Source: VBAT01 sp036520835
GTDB lineage: Bacteria; Bacteroidota; Bacteroidia; Chitinophagales; Chitinophagaceae
NCBI GenBank assembly: GCA_036520835.1
Contig: DATDIX010000195.1
Location: 1-16,238, forward strand
Reading direction: 5' to 3'
DNA: 16,238 nucleotides
The translations under genes were made by a program, and so were the position numbers. Shown one piece after another: positions 6,232 to 13,723 of this stretch. Positions within the stretch are counted from its first letter, which is position 1. Every line of letters begins with the position of its first letter. The notes below the pieces were generated by a model. That model saw nothing but the letters and a program-made list of their open reading frames with translations. It did no database searches and had not been told where the DNA came from.

Positions 6232-7590
6232 ATGCAAACAGCTTCCAAAAAAGTGATCAATGGATGGGCAATGTATGACTGGGGCAACTCAGCCTACAAT
6301 CTTGTTATCACTTCCACGATCTTTCCCACTTATTTCGAAGCCATTGCCGTGGATAATAAAGCGGTTTCCAAAACAACGGTTACTTTTTTAGGAAGACAAT
6401 TTGAGAACACAGCGCTTTACAATTATGCGCTGGCGCTGGCTATGCTGATAGTAGCTATCATCTCCCCGCTGCTTTCTTCCATTGCCGATTATAAAGGCAA
6501 TAAAAAGAAATTCATGAATTTCTTTTTGACGATGGGCAGTTTTGCCTGCGCCCTGCTTTTCTTTTTTAATACGCCAACAGGCGCTACCAATTCAATGGCA
6601 TCGCCGCTTGGTCTTGGCCTCGTTTGCATGATCGTTGCCTGCGTCGGTTTCTGGGGCAGTCTTGTGTTTTACAATTCATTTCTTCCGGAAATAGCGGCGC
6701 CGGAAGACCGTGACCGTATCAGTGCCAAAGGGTTTGCCTATGGTTATGTGGGCAGTGTGATATTGCAGATCATCTGTTTCCTCTTTGTATTCTCTCCCGG
6801 CATCGTAGGCGGATATGAAAATGACAATGAGGCCTCTACCATACAGTTCCGCACTTCATTTCTGCTGGTTGGTATCTGGTGGTGGGGCTTTGGACAGTTT
6901 TCATTACGTCGTTTACCACGATCTCAACCGGTGGGAACCGGTGACCTGAAACACCAGATACTTTCCAAGGGATACAGGGAGCTACAGAAAGTATGGAACC
7001 AGTTGAAGCAGATCCCGGTATTGAAAAGATTTCTTTTTGCTTACTTCTTTTATAATATGGGCGTGCAGACGGTGATGCTGGTAGCAGCCCTGTATGGTAA
7101 AAGTGAGCTACAGTTACCCACCACTAACCTGATCATAGCCATTCTGATCATACAATTGATAGCGATACCGGGGGCATTCACGATCTCGTGGCTATCCTCT
7201 AAAATCGGCAACCTGAAAACACTGATGACGGTTGTATCATTGTGGGTCTTTCTTTGCATAGCGGGCTATCTTCTCCCGGTCGGCGGTGTTTACGAGTTTT
7301 ATGCGCTTGGCGCTGCTGTCGGTTTTGTCATGGGTGGTATTCAGGCGCTGAGCCGCTCTACCTATGCCAAGCTTATGCCCGAAACAAGAGATACCACTTC
7401 GTTCTTTAGCTTTTATGATGTGACCGAAAAGCTTGCAGCCGTAGTAGGTATATTCAGCTTCGGTTTTATTACTGACCTCACGGGATCGCAAAGAAGTTCT
7501 GTGCTGGCTTTAATGATCTTTTTCATAATTGGATTATTCTTATTAATGTATGCACGAAGAGCAGTGAACAGAGAGATTCCTGCGGCTTAA
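6232..7590 (+). CDS. MFS transporter, UMF1/Atg22-like family
   Basis: A 452-residue membrane protein with about 12 hydrophobic segments. The N-terminus GWAMYDWGNSAYNLVITSTIFPTYF is typical of the bacterial UMF1 (Atg22-like) branch of the major facilitator superfamily, as is the loop EIAAPEDRDRISAKGFAYGYVGS (about 148-170). Yeast Atg22 exports amino acids from the vacuole; bacterial members have no settled substrate, so none is assigned. The ATG at 6232 gives exactly the conserved N-terminus. The next gene, a metallo-beta-lactamase-fold hydrolase, begins 13 bp after the stop on the same strand, so the two are almost certainly co-transcribed, and the hydrolase might act on the transported compound; this is inference. 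Confidence 0.88.
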   Translation: MQTASKKVINGWAMYDWGNSAYNLVITSTIFPTYFEAIAVDNKAVSKTTVTFLGRQFENTALYNYALALAMLIVAIISPLLSSIADYKGNKKKFMNFFLTMGSFACALLFFFNTPTGATNSMASPLGLGLVCMIVACVGFWGSLVFYNSFLPEIAAPEDRDRISAKGFAYGYVGSVILQIICFLFVFSPGIVGGYENDNEASTIQFRTSFLLVGIWWWGFGQFSLRRLPRSQPVGTGDLKHQILSKGYRELQKVWNQLKQIPVLKRFLFAYFFYNMGVQTVMLVAALYGKSELQLPTTNLIIAILIIQLIAIPGAFTISWLSSKIGNLKTLMTVVSLWVFLCIAGYLLPVGGVYEFYALGAAVGFVMGGIQALSRSTYAKLMPETRDTTSFFSFYDVTEKLAAVVGIFSFGFITDLTGSQRSSVLALMIFFIIGLFLLMYARRAVNREIPAA

Positions 7591-7603
7591 CCTCATTCAA
7601 CTG

Positions 7604-8464
7604 ATGAAATTGTACACCATCAATACCGGTTACTTCAAACTCGACGGCGGGGCTATGTTTGGCGTCGTTCCAAAAAGTATCTGGAATAAAATAAACCCGG
7701 CTGATGAGAATAACCTGTGTTCCTGGGCCCTGCGCTGTTTATTGGTAGAAGACGGGAACCGGCTGATCTTAATTGACAACGGCAATGGTGATAAACAGGA
7801 TGCAAAATTCTTCAGTCATTATTACCTGCATGGCGATGATACATTAGACAAGTCACTGGCCAAATATGGTTTTCACCGCGATGATATCACTGATGCATTT
7901 TTGACCCATCTTCATTTTGATCATTGCGGCGGAAGCATTGTCCGGGAAGGAGATAAACTGGTGCCGGCTTTTAAAAATGCAACATACTGGAGCAATAAAA
8001 GTCACTGGGAATGGGCTGTCCATCCCAATGAAAGGGAAAAAGCTTCTTTTTTGAAAGAAAATATTTTGCCGATACAGGAAAGTGGTCAATTAAGATTTAT
8101 TGAAGTAAACGAACCTGATGAAGGAAAACTGGGTACAACGGTTTTCAATGAAAATATCACTGTTCGTTTTGTAAGCGGGCATACAGAAAGTATGATGCTG
8201 CCGCAGGTACAATACAGGGGAAAAACAATTGTATATGTGGCAGACCTGCTTCCCTCGGCAGGGCATATCCCCATTCCATACGTGATGGCTTATGATATGT
8301 TTCCACTTACAACATTGCTGGAAAAGAAATCGTTTTTAAAAGAAGCTGTTGAAAATGATTACCTGCTTTTCTTTGAACATGATCCGGTGAACGAATGCTG
8401 CAGCCTGCAGCAAACCGAAAGGGGCATAAGAGCAAAAGATTTTTTTAAACTATCGGAGATATGA
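7604..8464 (+). CDS. Metallo-beta-lactamase-fold hydrolase
   Basis: A 286-residue soluble enzyme of the metallo-beta-lactamase superfamily. The full set of metal ligands is visible: HLHFDH at 102-107 (H102, H104, D106, H107), H193 in SGHTESM, D214 in YVADLL and H259 in FFEHD. This arrangement predicts a two-metal hydrolase. The order and spacing resemble the lactonase-like and quorum-quenching branch, but the substrate cannot be read from the sequence. There is no signal peptide, so it should be cytoplasmic. It follows the MFS transporter gene by 13 bp, likely in one operon, and converges with the DUF3108 gene, whose stop is only 8 bp away. I see no clear terminator between these two convergent genes. 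Confidence 0.87.
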   Translation: MKLYTINTGYFKLDGGAMFGVVPKSIWNKINPADENNLCSWALRCLLVEDGNRLILIDNGNGDKQDAKFFSHYYLHGDDTLDKSLAKYGFHRDDITDAFLTHLHFDHCGGSIVREGDKLVPAFKNATYWSNKSHWEWAVHPNEREKASFLKENILPIQESGQLRFIEVNEPDEGKLGTTVFNENITVRFVSGHTESMMLPQVQYRGKTIVYVADLLPSAGHIPIPYVMAYDMFPLTTLLEKKSFLKEAVENDYLLFFEHDPVNECCSLQQTERGIRAKDFFKLSEI

Positions 8465-8472
8465 AAGAAGCT

Positions 8473-9282
8473 TTATTTTCTTTTAATAAGTGATGTAAGG
8501 GGGTGGCGTATATTCTCATAGTTCATCATATCAATTTTCACTTTTCCCACTACGATCGGGCTTTCTATGCGAACCGGGATACGATTAGCATCATCGGTAA
8601 CCCATACGGTCATGTGTTCCCCGCCTTCAAAAATGGTCCCTTTTATTAAAAGCGGTTTGAATTTTATCGCATTGAATTTCCCATATTTTGTCTTGATGGT
8701 TTCCCGGCCCAGGTAACGTATATACATATCAAAAACCTCATTATCCAGGAACATCGAAAAACCGATCCTGTCATCTTTACGCAGCTTTGAGAAATCAATA
8801 TTGCGGGCATAGAATACAGCGCTGACCACATCCTGCACACAGGCCGGCACTTTGAATACTCCATCATTGGTGACGGCCGTGTTCGCATTTTTATTGAACG
8901 TTACATTCTGGTATTTTTTGTATCCCCCTTCATTCACATTGCGGACAAATTTCAACGATTGCATGGTAGCTGTATCAATATAAGTTTCGTATTTATCCCT
9001 TACTTTATATATCCAGTCATAAGAAGAATTGGTATTGCCTTCGCCGACGATATGATAAACAGGCTTATTGTTCAGTGTTTCCAGGGTATTGGTAAAAGTA
9101 GCCGTGCCTGCATTTACATAGATGCCTGCCACTGCATAATAAACGGTATAAGTAACTTTCTCGCCTGCTTTGAACGCTGTATTATCAATATTGCAAAATT
9201 CCTGGAAAGGCGCCTCCGCTTTTGTAGAAAAGGCCATCAATGCGATAACCGGGATAATGATCAGCCTAAGTCCTTTCTTCAT
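8473..9282 (-). CDS. DUF3108 exported protein
   Basis: A 269-residue protein of the DUF3108 family, whose function is unknown. The N-terminus (KKGLRLIIIPVIALMAFSTKAEA) is a signal peptide with a likely cut after about residue 23, placing the protein in the periplasm or outer membrane. The mature part is beta-rich and begins with the family pattern of F.AGEKVTYTVYYAVAGIYVNAGTA (about 37-61), with later RDKYETYID and GGEHMTVWVTDDANRIPVRIE segments. Its ATG lies inside the last codons of the upstream flippase-like gene (17-bp overlap), so translation is probably coupled. The pairing suggests that the exported protein helps handle, or responds to, whatever the membrane protein moves or makes; this is inference. 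Confidence 0.88.
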   Translation of the reverse strand: MKKGLRLIIIPVIALMAFSTKAEAPFQEFCNIDNTAFKAGEKVTYTVYYAVAGIYVNAGTATFTNTLETLNNKPVYHIVGEGNTNSSYDWIYKVRDKYETYIDTATMQSLKFVRNVNEGGYKKYQNVTFNKNANTAVTNDGVFKVPACVQDVVSAVFYARNIDFSKLRKDDRIGFSMFLDNEVFDMYIRYLGRETIKTKYGKFNAIKFKPLLIKGTIFEGGEHMTVWVTDDANRIPVRIESPIVVGKVKIDMMNYENIRHPLTSLIKRK

Positions 9283-10273
9283 TATTATTATTCTTGAAAA
9301 TTCTTTTTATACTTAAAATTAATAAACTGCCTGCAAGCGCCGGAACGATCAGGTTAATGAACCAGATACTCACAGATGCAAGGCTTATGCCGAGGTTATT
9401 ACCGCTAAACAACCCCAGTAATTTCAAACTCACCTGTCCCCTTAAACCAAGATCAGTAAATAAAGCAATGGTTGGAATGACCGCCATAACCAAAAAGGAA
9501 ACGCTGACTGCCCATAGCCCCTGCCACCACGTGACATCTACACTAAATAAACGAAACAGGAGGTAATATTGTATGATAAAGATCAAAAATCTTACCGCTG
9601 ATAAAGACAAAAGTTGCAGCATCAACGTTGCATTGAAATCCTCCAATCCCTGGATCAGCCAGCTATATTTTTTGACACCCGGCAAACGATCCACCAGTTT
9701 GATTATCAGCGACAGCCTGAAATAAAAAACTGTTAAAATCAAAACAACAAAGAAGACCCCCCAGATCATTACCTGTATCCATATTCCTGACAGCATATGT
9801 GTATTTTCGATCGGTCTTCTTAATAGTAAAAGCCCTATCCATCCCATAAATAAAGTAACGATCAGCTGGCTCATACTGCCGGCAATGGTCAGGGAGACTG
9901 CTTTCAGCCGGTTGCCTTCCTGCATATATAAGACTCTTCCAAGATACTCACCTACCCTGTTGGGCGTAGTAACAGAGAACGACGTTCCTGATAATATCGC
10001 TTTGAAAGCAGTAAAAAAACTGACTTGTTGTATCCGCTGAACAGATATCTTCCATTTAAAGGCTTCAACTCCCCAGTTTACCCCCATTAATAAAACAACT
10101 GCAATAAGGTTTATGATCATCGGGCTGCCGAAAGACTCACGTATCTGTTGCCAGGATCGTTCCAGGTCAGGTTGGCGCTGTACCTGGTTATAAATAGAAT
10201 AAGATACCCATACAAACAATAACGGCCCCAGGAAATAGTTGATGAAGATTTTGATATTTTTGTTCAGCTTCAT
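9266..10273 (-). CDS. Flippase-like membrane protein (YbhN/UPF0104, lysylphosphatidylglycerol synthase TM-region family)
   Basis: A 335-residue integral membrane protein with about eight hydrophobic segments. It fits the family of the transmembrane flippase part of MprF and of the YbhN/UPF0104 proteins (Pfam PF03706), by the conserved block from SGTSFSVTTPNRVGEYLGRVLYM (about 90-112) and the LFTDLGLRGQ loop near the C-terminus. It lacks the soluble lysyltransferase domain of MprF, so it is not expected to make lysyl-lipid itself. A lipid substrate is likely but unidentified. The C-terminus carries four AAT codons (Asn) followed by EERT. The gene ends 17 bp inside the DUF3108 gene, and its start region is divergent from, and may overlap, the 5' end of ruvC. 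Confidence 0.82.
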   Translation of the reverse strand: MKLNKNIKIFINYFLGPLLFVWVSYSIYNQVQRQPDLERSWQQIRESFGSPMIINLIAVVLLMGVNWGVEAFKWKISVQRIQQVSFFTAFKAILSGTSFSVTTPNRVGEYLGRVLYMQEGNRLKAVSLTIAGSMSQLIVTLFMGWIGLLLLRRPIENTHMLSGIWIQVMIWGVFFVVLILTVFYFRLSLIIKLVDRLPGVKKYSWLIQGLEDFNATLMLQLLSLSAVRFLIFIIQYYLLFRLFSVDVTWWQGLWAVSVSFLVMAVIPTIALFTDLGLRGQVSLKLLGLFSGNNLGISLASVSIWFINLIVPALAGSLLILSIKRIFKNNNNEERT

Positions 10274-10886
10274 AAATCATGTAAAAATAACAGTCCCTTT
10301 GCAAAAGCCAGTCAAAATAATCCTTGGTATTGATCCCGGCACCCTTGTAATGGGACATAGCATAATAGCCGTTAACGGTAATTCCATGCAATTGCTGGAA
10401 ATGAACGTCCTTAAACTCTCAGGAAAAAAAGATCATTATGAACGGCTGCAGCTGATTCATGAGCAGGTCATGTTGCTGGTAAAAAAATACAAACCACATG
10501 AGTTTGCCATTGAAGCCCCTTTTTTTGGAAAGAATGTACAAAGCATGCTGAAGCTGGGCAGGGCCCAGGGTGTAGCTATTGCTGCCGCGATGAATGCCGG
10601 CCTGCCCGTTACTGAGTATTCGCCCAGGAAAATAAAACAATCCATCACCGGCAATGGTAATGCGGATAAAGAACAGGTCTGGAAAATGCTGCAGCATATA
10701 CTTTCCCTGAAAGAAAAACCAAAACACCTGGATGCTACCGACGCTTTAGCCGTAGCGATCTGTCATCATTTCCAGGGAAAACTGCCGGTAACAGTCTCCC
10801 CGGCTACAAAAAGGAAAAAAGCCAATAAGAAAAATAGCTGGAATGATTTTATTGCAAAGAACCAGCACCGGGTTATAAAAAAATGA
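10239..10886 (+). CDS. ruvC: Holliday junction endodeoxyribonuclease RuvC
   Basis: RuvC cleaves Holliday junctions moved by RuvAB in recombination and repair. The four acidic catalytic residues are present: Asp32 in GIDPGT, Glu92 in AIEAPFF, and Asp165 and Asp168 in LDATDALAVAICHH, and the DNA-contacting stretch TGNGNADKEQV is intact. The start is uncertain. The longest frame begins at TTG 10239 (ATG at 10242) and overlaps the divergent flippase gene by 35 bp; its first ~20 residues are not family-like. A TTG at 10299 would give a protein of about 195 residues starting MQKPVKIILGIDPGT, close to the usual length, and fits the promoter candidate at 10255-10262. The Lys-rich C-terminal tail (about 186-215) is an extension beyond the E. 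coli protein. ruvA and ruvB are not here. Confidence 0.93.
   Translation: MMKILIFLFSFINHVKITVPLQKPVKIILGIDPGTLVMGHSIIAVNGNSMQLLEMNVLKLSGKKDHYERLQLIHEQVMLLVKKYKPHEFAIEAPFFGKNVQSMLKLGRAQGVAIAAAMNAGLPVTEYSPRKIKQSITGNGNADKEQVWKMLQHILSLKEKPKHLDATDALAVAICHHFQGKLPVTVSPATKRKKANKKNSWNDFIAKNQHRVIKK
10255..10262 (+). promoter_or_regulatory. Possible ruvC promoter inside the flippase gene's 5' end
   Basis: TATTTTTG is an exact TAnnTTTG match, 37 bases before the TTG start candidate of ruvC at 10299. Transcription would start near 10268, which would exclude the upstream starts at 10239/10242. No well-spaced -33 TTTG is seen, so confidence is low. Confidence 0.35.
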
Positions 10887-10888
10887 TA

Positions 10889-11278
10889 TTATAAATTAGC
10901 CAGTATCTTTCCCTGCACCTGTTTCAATTCTTCGGGTGACAGTTTAAGTTTTTGGTTGGTAAAGTTCAGGTCGTTCGCTGAATTGATCGGAATAAGATGG
11001 ATATGCGCATGGGGCACTTCCAGGCCAATGACACTGATGCCGCAACGGTTACAATCAAATGCCTTCTCGATGGCTTTGGCAATAGGCCGGGCAAAGACCA
11101 GCATTTCCTGTAAATACTCTGTGGGCAGATCGAAAAGATTATCTGTTTCATTTTTAGGGACCACCAATACATGTCCTTCCCGTAAAGGAAAGATATCAAG
11201 GAAAGCAAAGAATTTTTCATTCTCTGCGATCTTGTATGAAGGTATCTCACCGGCGATGATCTTTGAAAATATTGTCAT
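10889..11278 (-). CDS. HIT-family (histidine triad) nucleotide hydrolase
   Basis: A small cytoplasmic hydrolase of the histidine triad family, which acts on nucleotide phosphoramidates and related nucleoside monophosphate derivatives. The product starts MTIFSKIIAGEIPSYKIAE, the common family opening, and carries the triad PHAHIHLIP with His90, His92 and His94. It has 129 residues when started at the ATG at 11276-11278. The frame continues upstream to an ATG at 11335 (148 residues), but those 19 extra residues look like non-coding leader and are not family-like, so the shorter start is preferred. The GREEN-like region GLREGHVLV is read as PLREGHVLVVPK (31-42). It converges with ruvC at 2 bp. 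A terminator at 11361-11391 separates it from greA, so it probably has its own promoter. Confidence 0.92.
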   Translation of the reverse strand: MTIFSKIIAGEIPSYKIAENEKFFAFLDIFPLREGHVLVVPKNETDNLFDLPTEYLQEMLVFARPIAKAIEKAFDCNRCGISVIGLEVPHAHIHLIPINSANDLNFTNQKLKLSPEELKQVQGKILANL

Positions 11279-11360
11279 ACCACCAAAAATTTTTGATTGC
11301 AATGAAAGTAAATAATATCTGAACCGTTTGAACACTGTTATTTTACAAAGCTACTACCTA

Positions 11361-11391
11361 AAATAAAAATGCCTCCCGGACCGGGAGGCAT
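11361..11391 (-). terminator. Intrinsic terminator downstream of greA
   Basis: ATGCCTCCCGG (11369-11379) and CCGGGAGGCAT (11381-11391) form a perfect 11-bp inverted repeat. On the minus strand it is followed by TTTTATTTT (complement of 11361-11369), 24 bp after the greA stop codon. The T-run is on the minus side only, so it ends greA transcription rather than anything coming from the left. Confidence 0.9.
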
Positions 11392-11414
11392 GATCATATA
11401 AAATCCACAAATAG

Positions 11415-11885
11415 TTATGCCGTGATCTTTTCTATCCTGAATTGAATAACACCGGCGGGGGCCACCACTTCAGCTGTTTCACCCACCTGTTTTCCCAAGA
11501 TTCCTTTCCCGATAGGTGAACTGACCGAGATCTTCCCCACTTTCAGGTCAGCTTCTTTTTCGCTGACGATCTGGTAGGTCACTTGCTTTTTTGTATTGAC
11601 ATTCGTTAAGGTAACCTTTGTAAGAATAGACACTTTGCTGGTATCTATATTAGATTCATCCAGTACCCGGGTGTTAGCCAGTGATCCTTCCAATGCTGCT
11701 ATCCTGGCTTCCAGCAATCCCTGCGCTTCTTTGGCTGCATCGTATTCTGCATTTTCTTTCAGGTCACCTTTTTCCCTTGCCTCGGCAATAGCACGGCTGG
11801 CAGCCGGACGGTCAACTCCTTTCATCCGTTGCAACTCTGCCTTTATCAGCTCAAGGGTTTCTTTAGTCACATATTGAACACTCAT
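11415..11885 (-). CDS. greA: Transcription elongation factor GreA
   Basis: GreA enters the secondary channel of RNA polymerase and triggers cleavage of the RNA 3' end in backtracked complexes, so elongation can resume. The 156 residues match the family length. The N-terminal coiled coil (about 8-75) carries the tip residues Asp41 and Glu44 in DLKENAEYDAAKEAQ, at the same positions as in E. coli GreA; the FKBP-like C-terminal domain spans about 80-156 with the SPIGKGILGK signature near 122-131. Unlike its neighbours it has a strong Shine-Dalgarno, AGGAGGG at 11889-11895, only three bases from the ATG. It has its own promoter, a leader hairpin with a T-run before the start, and a terminator after the stop, so it forms a single-gene unit that may be attenuated. 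Confidence 0.96.
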   Translation of the reverse strand: MSVQYVTKETLELIKAELQRMKGVDRPAASRAIAEAREKGDLKENAEYDAAKEAQGLLEARIAALEGSLANTRVLDESNIDTSKVSILTKVTLTNVNTKKQVTYQIVSEKEADLKVGKISVSSPIGKGILGKQVGETAEVVAPAGVIQFRIEKITA

Positions 11886-11888
11886 ATT

Positions 11889-11895
11889 CCCTCCT
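11889..11895 (-). promoter_or_regulatory. Strong ribosome binding site of greA
   Basis: The minus strand reads AGGAGGG, followed by AAT and the greA ATG. Such a full anti-16S match is unusual among the genes of this window and confirms the greA start, although the 3-base spacing is short. Confidence 0.7.
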
Positions 11896-11908
11896 TTGGT
11901 GATTAAGT

Positions 11909-11950
11909 AAAAAAAAATAACAACGCCCCAGGGATTGTACTGAAGCGTTG
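11909..11950 (-). terminator. Hairpin plus T-run in the greA leader (possible attenuator)
   Basis: On the minus strand, CAACGCTTCAG (11950-11940) pairs with CTGGGGCGTTG (11931-11921) as an 11-bp stem with two G·U pairs and an 8-base loop, followed by TTATTTTTTTTT (11920-11909). It lies between the greA promoter and the greA ATG. It can also serve as the terminator for the hydroxyacid dehydrogenase gene, which ends 95 bp upstream, but greA itself must be read through it if the promoter assigned here is the one used. Confidence 0.75.
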
Positions 11951-11962
11951 CATTATTGAGAA

Positions 11963-11995
11963 CAAAGATAATAAACTAATCCTGAAAACTACAAA
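11963..11995 (-). promoter_or_regulatory. greA promoter (Bacteroidota type)
   Basis: On the minus strand, TTTG (11995-11992) and TATCTTTG (11970-11963) match the Bacteroidota -33 TTTG and -7 TAnnTTTG elements, separated by 21 bases. The predicted start point is near 11957, so the leader would be about 70 nt and would begin just before the hairpin at 11950. Confidence 0.65.
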
Positions 11996-12045
11996 CCCGC
12001 AATAAAAATGACTTCCGGCAGAGGCAAATGATTGAAAATTATAAT

Positions 12046-12969
12046 TTACTGAAAGATTTTGTCAGCAAGGATCCTGGCCATTTTATAGGAAGCTTCATGG
12101 GTATAGCCCGAAATATGCGGGGTAATGATAACATTGGGCTGCGCCAATAACCAATCAAGCTGTTCCTTCTCTTTTGTATGATAGGTTTCCAGTTTTTCAT
12201 TCTCCAATACGTCCAGGGCAGCGCCTGCGATCTTATTCTCCTGTATCGCTGTAATGACGGCTCCCGTCTCTGTCACTTTACCTCTTGAAGTATTTAAAAA
12301 AAATGGCCTGCCTTGTAATGAATCAAAAAAATCCTTATTGGCCATATGAAAAGTCTCCTCTGTCAGTGGTACATGAAAACTGATGACATCTGCATAACGT
12401 CCTATTTGCTCCAGGCTCGCTTCTTTGATATAACCCCTGCCAAATCCAAATTTGTATTTATCGTAAGCAAGTATCGTTACATCAAAAGATGCAAGTAGTT
12501 TGGCAAAAGCGCTGCCTGTATTTCCGAAACCAATTATCCCGATCGTTTTACCGGTTAATTCGGTCCCCCTGTTTTGTTCTCTTCTCCATTGGCCTTTTTT
12601 GACATCTTCGGAAGAGACATGAATATTGTTCATCAGGTTCAGCAACAAACCCAGTGCATGCTCTGCCACTGCATTGCTGTTACCTTCCGGGCTGCTCACA
12701 CATTTGATCCCCTTGCTTTCTGCATAAGGCAGATCTATCAGTTCCATCCCGCTTCCCAGGCGACCGATCCACTTTAAAGCACCGGCTTTATCCAATAAAG
12801 CTTTATCTACTTTTATCCTTGTTGTTACGATCAGGCCTTCCGCTTCATGAATGATGGCAGCAAGATCATCATAGAGGATGTTAGGGTCATATATTGTTTC
12901 ATAGCCCTCTGCCTTCAGCCTTTCAGCCAGGTGCTCATGTGCTTTCCCGGTAATAATTACCTTCTTCAT
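12046..12969 (-). CDS. D-2-hydroxyacid dehydrogenase (NAD-binding)
   Basis: A 307-residue NAD(P)-dependent oxidoreductase of the D-isomer-specific 2-hydroxyacid dehydrogenase family. The Rossmann motif GFGNTG is at 147-152, and the catalytic triad is present as Arg229 (NTSRG), Glu256 (LDVLENE) and His285 (TPHISG). The length and the lack of an ACT domain set it apart from E. coli SerA; the substrate could be 3-phosphoglycerate, glyoxylate/hydroxypyruvate or a related acid and cannot be fixed from this sequence. Its ATG overlaps the rsmA stop as ATGA (12966-12969), so the two are translationally coupled. It is 50 bases beyond its stop (12046) to the greA -33 element, and a hairpin with T-run lies at 11909-11950. 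Confidence 0.9.
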   Translation of the reverse strand: MKKVIITGKAHEHLAERLKAEGYETIYDPNILYDDLAAIIHEAEGLIVTTRIKVDKALLDKAGALKWIGRLGSGMELIDLPYAESKGIKCVSSPEGNSNAVAEHALGLLLNLMNNIHVSSEDVKKGQWRREQNRGTELTGKTIGIIGFGNTGSAFAKLLASFDVTILAYDKYKFGFGRGYIKEASLEQIGRYADVISFHVPLTEETFHMANKDFFDSLQGRPFFLNTSRGKVTETGAVITAIQENKIAGAALDVLENEKLETYHTKEKEQLDWLLAQPNVIITPHISGYTHEASYKMARILADKIFQ

Positions 12970-13718
12970 TTCATTTTAAAAGTTAGTTCTGCAAATTGCT
13001 CTACACTTAATTGTTCCGCTCTTTTACTAAACAGCACATCCTGCAGTATCGCCGCATCAAAGAGTCCTTTCACTGCATTCCTTAATGTTTTCCGCCGTTG
13101 ATTGAAAGCCGTTTTGACCAAAAGAAAAAAAACCTTTTCACTTTTCATGGTTAATCCATTCGTTTTTGGCAGGAGACGGATAACCCCGCTCTTCACCTTG
13201 GGTGGCGGGTTAAATGATCCTTCATGCACATCAAAGAGGTATTCCACTTCAAAAAAAGCCTGCACCAGTACACTTATGACCCCATACGTTTTATTGCCCT
13301 CTTTGGCAGCCACCCGTTGCGCCACTTCTTTCTGAAACATTCCGATCATACATTCCACATCCTCTTTCCATTCCAGCATTTTAAACAAGATCTGGGTAGA
13401 AATGTTGTAAGGGAAATTTCCCACCACGGTAAATTTTCCTTCAAATGGTTTCTCTATATCTAAAAAGCTCTTATGAATGATCTTTTCTTTAATAGAAGGA
13501 TATGTCTTTAGCAGGAATTCTACTTTCTCTTCATCCAGTTCTACGGCTTTGAAATCTATACTCTCAACCTGAAGCAGGTATTTTGTTAAAGCGCCTCCTC
13601 CCGGGCCCACTTCCAGCAATTGTGAAAAAGGCCGTTGCTGCAATGCGGCTACGATCTTGCGGCAGATATTCTCATCTTTTAAGAAGTGCTGGCCCAGTGA
13701 TTTTTTGAGGGTGTACAT
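12966..13718 (-). CDS. rsmA: 16S rRNA (adenine(1518)-N6/adenine(1519)-N6)-dimethyltransferase
   Basis: RsmA (KsgA) dimethylates two adjacent adenines in the 3' terminal helix of 16S rRNA during late 30S assembly. The product begins MYTLKKSLGQHFLKDENICRKIV, the common Bacteroidota form, has the S-adenosylmethionine loop EVGPGGGALT at 36-45 and the NFPY catalytic motif at 101-104, and totals 250 residues. The frame extends upstream to 13826 without a stop, but that extension runs through the terminator hairpin at 13792-13828 and is not family-like, so the ATG at 13716-13718 is chosen. It overlaps the hydroxyacid dehydrogenase gene by 4 bp (ATGA). A TAnnTTTG element lies only 5 bases before this ATG. 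Confidence 0.96.
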   Translation of the reverse strand: MYTLKKSLGQHFLKDENICRKIVAALQQRPFSQLLEVGPGGGALTKYLLQVESIDFKAVELDEEKVEFLLKTYPSIKEKIIHKSFLDIEKPFEGKFTVVGNFPYNISTQILFKMLEWKEDVECMIGMFQKEVAQRVAAKEGNKTYGVISVLVQAFFEVEYLFDVHEGSFNPPPKVKSGVIRLLPKTNGLTMKSEKVFFLLVKTAFNQRRKTLRNAVKGLFDAAILQDVLFSKRAEQLSVEQFAELTFKMK

Positions 13719-13723
13719 CCCGG

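Noticed and set aside
9280..9292. Four AAT repeats at the flippase/DUF3108 overlap, considered as a phase-variation tract
   Set aside because: Units of three bases cannot shift the frame and four copies are too few; change would only alter the Asn run of the flippase C-terminus.
11279..11335. N-terminal extension of the HIT protein (19 codons)
   Set aside because: The extra residues are not family-like and the internal ATG at 11278 begins the typical MTIFSKIIAGEIP opening.
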